In this document: positions 53,125-61,937 of the stretch, one piece after another
Layout of the letters: each line of letters begins with the position of its first letter
Position numbering within the stretch: the stretch's first letter is position 1
NCBI RefSeq assembly: GCF_019703515.2
Contig: NC_059363.1
Location: 2,826,817 to 2,890,816, forward strand
Direction: 5' to 3'
DNA length: 64,000 nucleotides
DNA from: Myxocyprinus asiaticus
Lineage: Eukaryota > Chordata > Actinopteri > Cypriniformes > Catostomidae
Position numbers and translations under genes: made by a program
The notes under the pieces: model-generated
What the model was told of the DNA's origin: nothing
The model's input: only the letters and a program-made list of their open reading frames with translations
Databases searched by the model: none

Positions 53125-53189
53125 TAAGTCCGATCAGTTAGAAAAGACATAGTACACTATTCCAGAACAGTCTGAAGGTTTGTATCAAG

Positions 53190-53380
53190 TCAGAGACTAT
53201 TTAGCAGAGATGGGCCTGTCTTTTTCTGCATATCGCGGCACTGTTTTGCGGCCCTCTTCAGCCTGTCGTTGCCCGTTTGGCATAATGCGGCGGCCCGTTC
53301 TACATTTCGCATCCGGCCAACCGGGAAAGGTCCCGGTGCTCCTGATGGCCAGTCCACCCCTGGCATGCGCGTTAGCTATA
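53190..53380. repeat. GC-rich dispersed repeat
   Basis: A GC island in AT-rich DNA. On the - strand it contains GGGGTGGACTGGCCATCAGG, AGCACCGGGACC and TCCCGGTTGGCCGG, phrases of a widespread fish repeat. Contains the inverted CCGGGAAAGGTCCCGG. No coding support for its frames. Confidence 0.5.
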
Positions 53381-54378
53381 CAAGCATAATCTGAGGTAAA
53401 GAAACACAATTTAGGATACAAGCGTTGTCAGATTTTACTACTGATTTTAAAATATGTTCTTTGATTGTAATCTTGACCAACCGTTTTTGAGATTTCGGTC
53501 TTTCCCATTTCAAGTGGTTAGGAGCTACACTGTCATGATTGGAAAAAGCCTCCCGAGAGCGTTCCAAAGATGGCCGACAGTGGACTGACTTGCTAGAAAG
53601 ACTTTGATCAAGTTTGGTGAATGTAGCTTGAAAGCTCTAAGAGATAGTGTTAGAAATGTTGGTCTTCGTTTAGGGATTTTGAATAAAACCCAAAATCAAG
53701 TTTGAAGAACAGTATGTTGTCTTTGTCAAGTCAGCATAATTATTTGCTTTAATTCTAAAATAGTGAAAAGCATCAAAGCAGGAATATTTGTATACTGTAT
53801 ATATAGTCTAAAGTGTTTGCAGCAGAGGAAAACTCAACAGATGAAACTTTTGTTATGACACACTTGTGTTCAAGCACCATGAAAGCAAAAGAAGAGGAGA
53901 GAGAGGTAAATTACGACAGCTGGATATTTTTACCCCAAGTGAGTGTCTTTCAATAGCAGCCCTGCTTTAACTGGCAGTAAGGTCAGTCATTTTTCTCTCA
54001 AAAATTTCAGTCTTTTTGAAAAACACTTTGTGGAAAATTATTTGAATGACTCCCACTTATTTTTCCTCATTTCTTGGTGTCAAAAGAAAAATATACATTA
54101 GAGAAAGTGATGGAGAAGTGCTGACCATTTTTACTGCCCTGTTTCTCGGAAATGCCTCTCTAGTCACGAGAAACAGAGGTGTGGAGTGACCTGACAGCCA
54201 TGAAATAAATGAATGCATTGTGTCAGTCAAAACAGATTGGAGAGTTTTAGACAATTACATAGTTTCCAGTATTAATGGCAGTTATTTTTGTCTTATGAGG
54301 TTGCATATTTTCAATTTTACCTACTATGCCTTATAATTTTGGTTAAATTGCAAAATCAATTTTGCAGTAATTATTTTG
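53381..54378. other. intergenic, nothing recognised
   Basis: A fragment at 53550-53600 (CGTTCCAAAGATGGCCGAC) resembles a dispersed repeat. No gene. Confidence 0.4.
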
Positions 54379-54675
54379 GTCACACTTTATATTAGATGGC
54401 CTTAACTATTATGTACTAACATTAAATACATTCAAGACTATGTATTTACTGTGTAACTACATGTTGTTATGCAAAATTCCCACATTTGCTGCTACTGAGG
54501 TTGAGGTACAGGTGGGTTTAGGGGTTAGGATTAGGGGTAAGGGTTGGGTTAGGGGTAAAGTTAACAGTGTAACTGCAAATGTAATTGCAATGCAACAACA
54601 TTGTTGTACATAATAAGTACATTGTATCAAATGGTTAAGTACATAGTAGTTAAGGCCACCTAATGTAAAGTGGAT
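54379..54675. mobile_element. palindrome-ended MITE with a telomere-like G-rich core
   Basis: Ends CACTTTATATTAGATGGCCT and AGGCCACCTAATGTAAAGTG are inverted repeats that continue into TTAACTATTATGTACT and AGTACATAGTAGTTAA. The centre (54511-54557) is a run of GGGTTTAGGGGTTAGGATTA, then GGGGTAAGGGTTGGGTTAGG. I recognise it as a common fish non-autonomous repeat. No target duplication was fixed. Confidence 0.82.
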
Positions 54676-55965
54676 CCATGATTTTCCATTGTGACCATAA
54701 TTGAATTCTTTCAATGCATTTGCAGGTAACTAATTGCATTTAAAATTATGTGAATATGTCAAAATATCTCTTCAGAATGGCACTAATATATGCTGTTGAC
54801 ATAAATTACTCCATTAAATGTGCTCATTTTTCTGCCTTTAAATATACTACAATCATTTTTACATCTGTAACCATCAAGTCTCATTAGACAAGCAATTAAC
54901 AATCTTAAATCAAATGTGTCTTCAAACCCAGCCTTACTTGAAAAGATTGAGTTAGTTTGATGAGTTGCTTTCTGACTCCAGGTCACTGGACTGTGACTGC
55001 TGGAGAGACTGCGCGCTCTCCCAAGAAACATTTTTGTGAACTTTAACATCAAACTTGGCACGTTCAGACCGAAGGTCAGCTAAGTTGTTCTGCTCGCTGT
55101 GAATGTGTGAAATCACTTTAGAAGTGTCTGAAAACTTATTTCACTCTGCAGTCTGAAAGATTAAAACCTCTCTGTGGTTGAAGGTGTTTCAGTGTTTGTA
55201 AAACTGTTGAGAATAACTTAAAGTAACCAAAAATATGTTCCTAAAATGTGTAGAAAACTTACTCAAACAAAAATCCACAGCCAGGAATGGGGTGTTATAC
55301 ACTATTACTGGGATATCCAACATTTATTCCAAATTTTAGGGAAGTCCACAACTTATAGGAGCCAAACCTCTGAACAGGCATATGGTCAGGTTGTGTAGTG
55401 TTCCAACTAGACAGATTTTTGAATGTTGGCATAAAGTCTGGTCCATATATTAGCCACAAACCGCCCTCTTAGACAGGAAAGCGTTGTGACCACATTTTCA
55501 TTTTTACCGGCCATGTAGGGCAAAACTCTGACAGCAAAGCAAGAGTGCCAATGAACTTTTCAGATATTCCAAAATGGCATATTAGCTAGACTCTCACAGT
55601 TTTAATAAAGTGTTTCTTGATTTCTTCTGCTTTCCATTGAAGATACATTCTGAAGTTTAGACATGCATGTACAGAAGCATGGAGCATATGAAACAGCACA
55701 CACTCCAGGATCTCCAGGATTCACAACTGAACATCGCTTTGTGATTCAGTTATCAAACCTCCTGCTGTTCACAGTAATTCAGGCACAGATGTTGGTTCTA
55801 TACCCTGTATTTTAAAGCCCATGGGTGGATTATAAGAGCCTATAAACTATAAATCACAAACAAGTTCATTGTTTTCAGATCTGTCAGTTCTGTTTGTTTT
55901 ACATTAGCATTAATATTGGTTTATGAAGACATGCTAAAGCTTACTTTCTTTCCCCACATCCCTCC
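54676..55965. other. intergenic, nothing recognised
   Basis: AT-rich without clear repeats. Frames at 54783-55061 lack family features. Confidence 0.45.
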
Positions 55966-56509
55966 CACTTTCCTTCCTTCCTTCCTTCCTTCCTTCCTTC
56001 CTCCCTCTCTACTTACTTCCTCCCTGCTTCCATTATTGTTTCCACTCTTCCTTCCTTCATTTTTCCTACCTCTTTCCTTTCTTCTTTCCTTCCCTCCTTC
56101 CTTCCTTCCTTCCTTCCTTTCTTCCATCCTTCATTTTTCCTACTTCTTTCCTACACCCTTCTCCTTCCTTCCTTACTTCCTTCCTTTTCCTTCCTCCCTC
56201 CTTTCTCCATTCCTTCCTTCCTTCATCCTTCATTTTTCCTACCTCTTTCCTACATTCTTCCTCCCTCCCTCCCTCCCACCCGTTTCCTTCCTTCCTTCCT
56301 TCCTTCCTTAATTTTTCCTTCCTTCCTTTCCTCCCTTCCTTAATTTTCCTTCCTCCTTTCTCCATTTCTTCCTTCCTTCCTTCCTTCCTTCCTCACTCAC
56401 TCACTCACTCCCTTCCTTTATTCTTCCTTCCTTCCTTAATTTTCCTTCCTCCTTCCTTCCTTCCTTCCTTCCTTCCTCCCACCCTCCTTATTTCCTTTCT
56501 TCCTACCTT

Positions 56510-56565
<56 letters not shown>
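55966..56565. repeat. (CCTT)n compound microsatellite ending in (CT)n
   Basis: About 550 bp of interrupted CCTT/CCTC tetranucleotides on the + strand, including CACTCACTCACTC at 56394-56408, then about 25 pure CT units (56514-56565). Pure pyrimidine over long stretches. Protein frames on both strands are artefacts. Confidence 0.96.
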
Positions 56566-56568
<3 letters not shown>

Positions 56569-57774
56569 CCCCATTATAAACACAATATGATTTTTCCCTG
56601 CTGCTGTAATTTGTACATTTTGGAGATACTTAATCAAAGCCAGCCAGTCTATCACACAAGTTCCCTGAATATTTCAGAGTCTTAGAGGAGTAAGAAAATA
56701 AGCTTTTATAAATAACCCAGCACCAGTCTGTTTGACACCACAATCAAAGGTTATCACCCCATTCAGAACAACACATCAAAAACAGGTGAATACTTGCCAA
56801 TGGGTTCAAACAAACTGGTCTGTGTCATTACCGCAGTTTCCATATTGTAGTTCAAGTTGTGATGGACAAAGCCAGAGTACAGCGCACCAGTGCCTGTTAT
56901 TTAACCTCGCCTGTGTAAATTGGAAGAGGGAAATCACAGCCAGTGCTGTGTCTGTTCTACCAGGCTCTCTATGATTTGGGCTGTGCAGTCATAAATCAAG
57001 TTTTGATGCCGAAGGGCTCGTCACAGATAGTATGGCTCTTGCTGCCCAATTAATGGGCTGGTTTCAAAGTGAGACATGTTGTGAAAGAGGAAAAGGAACT
57101 GGATAATAAAGAGGTAGGAAGAAAAATGGGTAAGAGCTTGTTTACAGTCATGAAACAGATGCAAAATATCACAATATTAAACTCTCACACTGAATAGTCT
57201 CTGTAGTGATGCAGAAAATAATAAATTGACTGAGCTGTGTTCAAACATCACATGTTAATACAGCAAATCATGTGCCTTGCAGTTCAGAAACTACATAATA
57301 CAAGTGCACTGTATAGCACATCATAAATGAATGTTTCAGAAATGTTTGCAAATATAAAGTTTTCATGGATGTCTGGTGCAAGATTGCTTCTTTGTACAGT
57401 AACTCAACCTAGTGTTCAGAATAACTGTATTATAAACAGCCCAACATGAGATATGGTTTATCGGCTTTGAATATTTGTTCTGATGTAGTGAGAAAATGGA
57501 ATGACATTCAGCTTATACAAAAATATACATTGCTTTAACAAAATACAGTAGTCAAATGTTTTGATACTTGACTGAATTTACATTTCTCAAGATCTAACGA
57601 CTTATGCCTAAATGCTTGAAATTAGATTTGTAGACTACGTACTCTATGTGCCTATGTGTTGCCCCTAAATGCCTGATAAAAATATAAACTGTGGTTGGTT
57701 GTTTAAATTTCAGTCACACAGTCTCTTCCTGTCTAAGCGGGCAGTTCTTTGCTAGACTAAGCTGCAATGTCAAC
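56566..57774. other. intergenic, with a candidate conserved segment at 56,715-57,075
   Basis: 56715-57075 is high-complexity and non-repetitive (AATCAAAGGTTATCACCCCA, GCTGTGCAGTCATAAATCAA, CTGCCCAATTAATGGGCTGG). The last phrase includes a CCCAATTAATGGG near-palindrome with a homeodomain core. Candidate enhancer or conserved element; not testable here. Confidence 0.4.
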
Positions 57775-58334
57775 TTGGTCTCATTGAATCATGAAACCAT
57801 ATTTTATAAAAATTATTTTGACGTAGCTCGTTATACGTATTGCGGCAGTTTCCTGGTGAAATGAACACTAGAGGCGCCCTGTTCCTCGCACAATGCTATC
57901 TTGTGATATCTAATCACTTTTACTATAGCGCATGACTTGTAAGGCCGTAAGTTTTAACGTTCGCATTACATAAAAAACTACATTTACCACTACAGTGCGT
58001 GGTAGTTCAACTGGTAGAGTGTTGCACTTACGATGCAAAGGAACAGGGTACGTGTGCTAAAGAGCACGCAAGTTGACATTTGAGCCAAAAGTGACTTAGA
58101 AGCACCTCAAAATGACGTGGTTGCTTTTGCTTTATCGGTTAGGTTTAAGGTTGGAAGGAAGGTGTTGTTTATTTAAAACTGCATAAAGCATAAACCTTAA
58201 AAACCTATTCTATTTAGGAGAATATTTAACTCACTTTTGCGCCAAACAGTGGAAATTTCCCCTCAAAACTGCTGCGATATGTGTGAGGAGCCACGTAATA
58301 TAATTTAGTTCAAATGTCATTTTCATGAGATCAG
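57775..58334. mobile_element. fold-back element with a tRNA-like core
   Basis: Left arm 57775-57876 (TTGGTCTCATTGAATCATGA ... TGCGGCAGTTTCCTGG ... GGCGC) and right arm 58239-58334 (GCGCC ... TTTCCCCTCAAAACTGCTGC ... TTTTCATGAGATCA) are inverted. Between them, 57995-58090 resembles the head of a tRNA-derived SINE: TAGTTCAACTGG (58003-58014) fits an A box; the B-box region reads AACAGGGTACG and is degenerate. Confidence 0.72.
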
Positions 58335-58929
58335 GCTCTGCAATGTGGACCAGACATTATGCGATAATTAAATGTCTGACTACGTCAGACTAATGTGCTT
58401 GTGGTTGTAACATTGTAATGCTGACCATTTCTAAACGAACAATTTTTGCGCTTTAGTTTCAATAAATGTTCTGAGGAGGGAGCTTTGTGTTGTGAATGTT
58501 AAAGTATGTCTACAGATTACATTTATTTCAAAAGAACTGTTTTTCATTATATCCCCTTTGAGACAAACATATACCACAGGCTGTTTTCTTTCTGTATACC
58601 AATAAGTGCAAACTCTGCCAACCTAAAACTGTTTCACTCTCCCAGCAATCTTCCATGCACCTGTCTCTCCAGAGAAATAATTAATGTGTCTTGCTTCAGT
58701 GCTGTCACAGTCAGCAATCTAGAGAAGCTTGTGTAAATATTCCCACTGTCACATTAAGCTGTCTAATTGCATTTCTCAGCCACTCCAGAATGTTCACTGT
58801 ATCTCCAACAGGACTGAAAAATTGCCAAATTCATTTATGACAATCGAGAGACTGAATGTGGGCTTGTCCAGGGGTAAAGCCAGGGAGGAAAAATGTACAG
58901 CATCCCTGCTGCATAGACCATTGGTTAGT
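58335..58929. other. intergenic, possible unique segment 58,500-58,860
   Basis: 58640-58790 has CAGAGAAATAATTAATGTGT and GTCTAATTGCATTTCTCAGC, of conserved-element character. No gene. Confidence 0.4.
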
Positions 58930-59070
58930 GGCAAAGGTGTAGATTCCAGGGGGGATATTTATACCATGATCAATGGAAACATGTAAATGCTTCTCCCTGC
59001 AATCCCCCCTCCATCCACCCCCCCCCCCACCCCCAATGTTCAAGCCAAATCTACACCATTGTTTAGTGGT
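58930..59070. repeat. C-run-containing dispersed repeat, copy 2 (inverted relative to copy 1)
   Basis: AAGGTGTAGATTCCAGGGGG (58937), TATTTATACCATGATCAATG (58965), GAAACATGTAAATGCTTC, then C-runs at 58994-59033. The complement matches 48185-48300. Confidence 0.7.
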
Positions 59071-59164
59071 GCTTGTTTCACACACATCACTATTACTATT
59101 GCCCATAATTAACGTTAGACATTCAAACACATCAGTTACTCTAACTATTAAACTTCAGTACTGC

Positions 59165-59295
59165 ACCAGAAGAGTGGAAGCTGTTAAGGAGGAACACCAC
59201 CCTAATATGTTGATGGTTTTGAAATTAAAGGTTCAACAAGCACATACAGTCTAGGTGTGCTTTTTCAGTGTCCACATACTTTCGGCCATATAGTG
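59165..59295 (+). mobile_element. 3' terminal fragment of a Tc1-like transposon
   Basis: CAGAAGAGTGGAAGCTGTTA encodes the RRVEAV end region of Tc1 transposases, and the terminus TACTTTCGGCCATATAGTGT resembles the inverted repeat of the complete element at 23103-24350 and other fish Tc1 families. About 130 bp remain. Confidence 0.78.
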
Positions 59296-59650
59296 TGCAT
59301 TTAAGGAGAACATAGCCATATCTAGAGACTGAAATATCATAGAGACTTGAGGGTGGAATTATGTGTCTTGTGCAGACAATCTGGAAAATCTGGTTTCATG
59401 CTACAGTTTTGAAAACACTTCAGAAATGCACGAGCATACCCTCCAATGACCATCAAGGACACTCCAGTCATCAGGTAAGCAATTGAACTGCTGTTCTGAG
59501 AGTCTGCCAAACAAAACACCTCTCACTTCTTTGTTCTTCAACCACCCTAGAGATTGATTGCATTGCACAGAGTGCCCTCCACATATAATCAAACAGCATG
59601 AGATGGAGTGCCTTTAAAAGATATGGTGAACATAACATTTTCATAACATG
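59296..59650. other. intergenic, nothing recognised
   Basis: No gene or repeat ends found. Confidence 0.45.
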
Positions 59651-59850
59651 GAGTGGTGGTGGCGTAGTGGGCTAAAGCACTGAACGGGTAATCAGAAGGC
59701 TGCTGGTTCGATCCCCACAGCCACCACCATTGTGTCCTTGAGCAAGGCACTTAACTCCAGGTTGCTCCAGAGGGATTGTCCCTGTAATAAGTGCACTGTA
59801 AGTCGCTTTGGATAAAAGTGTCTGCCAAATGCATAAATGTAAATGTAACA
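59651..59850 (+). mobile_element. tRNA-derived SINE (HAmo-type)
   Basis: A tRNA-like head with an A box (GTGGCGTAGTGG, 59659-59670) and a perfect-looking B box (GGTTCGATCCCC, 59705-59716) for RNA polymerase III. It is followed by a conserved body (GAGCAAGGCACTTAACTCCA), then the LINE-like tail GTAAGTCGCTTTGGATAAAA, and ends in a short AAATGTAAATGTA run. This is the SINE layout I know from cyprinids. A possible TAACAT duplication flanks it. Confidence 0.93.
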
Positions 59851-60292
59851 TAAACTGTGCTACTTGTACCACAGGAGGTAAGCAGATTTAATTTTGAATG
59901 TTACATTCTGTAAATTATGACTTTATTGTATTTCAATTATAAATAAACTCTTTCTCAATAAAGTTGCTTCATAATTGACCCTCGGAACTGTTAAAACCTG
60001 TAAAAGACGACAAAGCTTTGGTGTCTTTTCAAATTAAGCTACTTTGTTTTAAGTCATTTTCATCTACAGTGTTAATTGTTTTTATTTAAAAGTAAATCAT
60101 TGTATTAATAGCCTCTAAACATTAATAATGCTAAATAATATCTAGTATAATATCAGTTAAGAGGAACACATTTATTTGTTACATTTCTGATCACACTGTA
60201 TTCAGCAACTGTAGGTCAAAATTTCTGTTGCTGTGTGAGCTCCAGATTCTGAGTGAAATGTCCAGAGGGTGGCGTTGTATTTTTACTCGTAA
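59851..60292. other. intergenic, nothing recognised
   Basis: AT-rich. No gene. Confidence 0.45.
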
Positions 60293-60981
60293 AGCCCCGT
60301 ACACACATGTCGCTGGTCTCTGTCCTGTGAAGTCTCTAGTGGGCCACGTTATTGATGAACTGCACATCTGGCCATATCTTTTGAAAATATGATCACAGAT
60401 GAGGTATTTTGCTAGTAAAACTACAATTTCATTTTAATTTGACAAGAAATCAGTTTTCTTGTCCCTAAAAATGCACATTCTGCAGGGGAGAGTGTTTTAA
60501 TATGAACTGCAGCAGTGCTCAATGCATCATAATATTCATAAGACGAATGAACTACTTGGTTGAGGAGGGAGGGAGTGAGTGAGTGAGTGAGCGAGTGAGT
60601 GAGTGATACAAATCAAACTCACTCAGAAATTTATTTTCCACGCATCATTTTTTATTATGTCCATGTATGTGGTTACAGACGAATTATATAGAACAGTGAA
60701 ATCGCTCACAGAAACTTCTCTGTCTTGCCTGCAATCGACTCCATTATCTCACAGAAGATGGGTGACGTGAGCTCCACTGACACAGTCTTCCCTCCTATTG
60801 GATGTTGCTCCCGAAAGACACTTCTCATTTGCATCAAGTTAAACTTTTCTCAACTTTGTCGTGTCGCTCACCACACCCACATCTAGTTCGCTCGTATCGC
60901 CGGAAGTCACCAGCTCTCATTGTCAGTGAATGAGATGAGGTCGCTTTGTCGCTGGAAGTTGCTGCTTGTGTGTACAGGGCT
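60293..60981. mobile_element. Harbinger-type MITE, 689 bp, TAA target duplication
   Basis: Flanked by TAA (60290-60292 and 60982-60984). Inverted ends AGCCCCGTACACACATGTCG and, complemented, AGCCCTGTACACACAAGCAG. A 3-bp TWA duplication is typical of PIF/Harbinger. The interior carries a GAGT/GTGA microsatellite (60574-60607). No transposase. Confidence 0.83.
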
Positions 60982-60984
60982 TAA

Positions 60985-61148
60985 AGTATGTAATACAGTC
61001 AGCAGGAACGCATATTTTATTAACTCTACCCCTAACCCAAACCCCAACACTAGACCTTACCATCAATTAATGTAATTTGGGAGTGAAAATGCAACCTTTG
61101 AAATGTGCTCACCATTGTTTTACTTGCTAGTTTCTACTGCACCAGAAC
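60985..61148. other. intergenic spacer
   Basis: Short stretch between the MITE and the DIRS terminus. No feature. Confidence 0.5.
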
Positions 61149-61194
61149 GTCATGGTTACTTGTGTAACCTCCGTTCCCTGATGGAGGGAACGAG

Positions 61195-61215
61195 ACGTTG
61201 TGTCGATGTAGTGAC
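61195..61215. repeat. 21-bp direct repeat, copy 1 (DIRS)
   Basis: A 21-base sequence starting ACGTTGTGTCGATG and ending TAGTGAC is repeated exactly at 61500-61520. It is probably part of the internal complementary sequences DIRS elements use for circularisation. Confidence 0.85.
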
Positions 61216-61288
61216 AATAGGGGTCACTCTTGGGAGCCTGAGACACCTCTGGTCTTTGATAAAAGGCCAGTGAAAACTGGCGAGTGGT

Positions 61289-61326
61289 ATTTGCATGCAA
61301 CTCCCCCGGACATACGGGTATAAAAG
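61289..61326 (+). promoter_or_regulatory. octamer plus TATA box in the DIRS terminus
   Basis: ATTTGCAT (octamer, 61289-61296) lies 22 bp before TATAAAAG (61319-61326), in the hairpin loop and oriented rightward, into the element and opposite to the RT frame. In an element with inverted termini the other end would carry the same promoter driving gag-pol. This is inferred from motifs, not shown. Confidence 0.6.
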
Positions 61327-61499
61327 GAGCTGGCTTGCAACCACTCATTCAGGTTTTATGCTGAGGAGCCGATATAAGGTCCAGCCATTTCAGTGGGTAG
61401 TTCAGCATTGTGGCAGGTGGGACACAACGTCTCGTTCCCTCCATCAGGGAATGGAGGTTACACAAGTAACCATGACATTCCCTATCTGTCACTCACTCG

Positions 61500-61520
61500 A
61501 CGTTGTGTCGATGTAGTGAC
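61500..61520. repeat. 21-bp direct repeat, copy 2 (DIRS)
   Basis: Exact copy of 61195-61215. The flanking (A/T)(A/C)TA(G/A)GGGTC is also shared. Confidence 0.85.
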
Positions 61521-61937
61521 TCTAAGGGTCCCTATACGTATATATTACGTGAACTGGCGGTGTGTGGTGGGCAGACTACTGTGTGCCTCATAGCCAGCAC
61601 ACCAGGTCACCTCCCCCAACATAGTTATGAGTGTCGAACGGCCCTTTCTGGGGATAAGTCGACTACCCAAGAGATAGAGACAGGCTTAACCCAGTCGTGG
61701 CCTCTTTTCCCCTCCTCTTTTTTCCACTCCCTAAAAAAGAAGGGGGATTATCCGACTGGGCCGCCAGGTCTGCCCTGTCCCTGAGAAAGAAGGTCCTTCC
61801 TCAGGGGAATTCGCCGGGGGGAGCTGTCGTGAGGAGCATGAGGTCCGAGAACCACGTCTGGGTGGGCCAGTAGGGTGCTACCAGGATGACCTGCTCCTCG
61901 TCCTCCCTGACCTTGCACAGGGTCTGTGCAAGCAGTT

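Larger units (their letters stand above)
61149..61476. repeat. DIRS terminal hairpin: 56-bp inverted arms, 216-bp loop
   Basis: Left arm 61149-61204 (GTCATGGTTACTTGTGTAAC ... GACGTTGTGTC) and right arm 61421-61476 (GACACAACGTC ... GTTACACAAGTAACCATGAC) are complementary at 55 of 56 positions. The arms themselves contain short palindromes (TTACTTGTGTAA, TCCCTGATGGAGGGA). Confidence 0.95.

Noticed and set aside
55916..56365. 131-aa Pro/Ser/Phe-rich frame and Lys/Glu-rich frames opposite
   Set aside because: Translation of the CCTT microsatellite; no promoter, splice or family support.
57995..58090. A functional tRNA gene
   Set aside because: Only an A-box-like segment is present. The B box is degraded and no cloverleaf or terminator can be drawn.
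59651..59724. A genuine tRNA gene
   Set aside because: A and B boxes are good, but the SINE body and LINE-like tail follow directly and acceptor-stem pairing is not evident.
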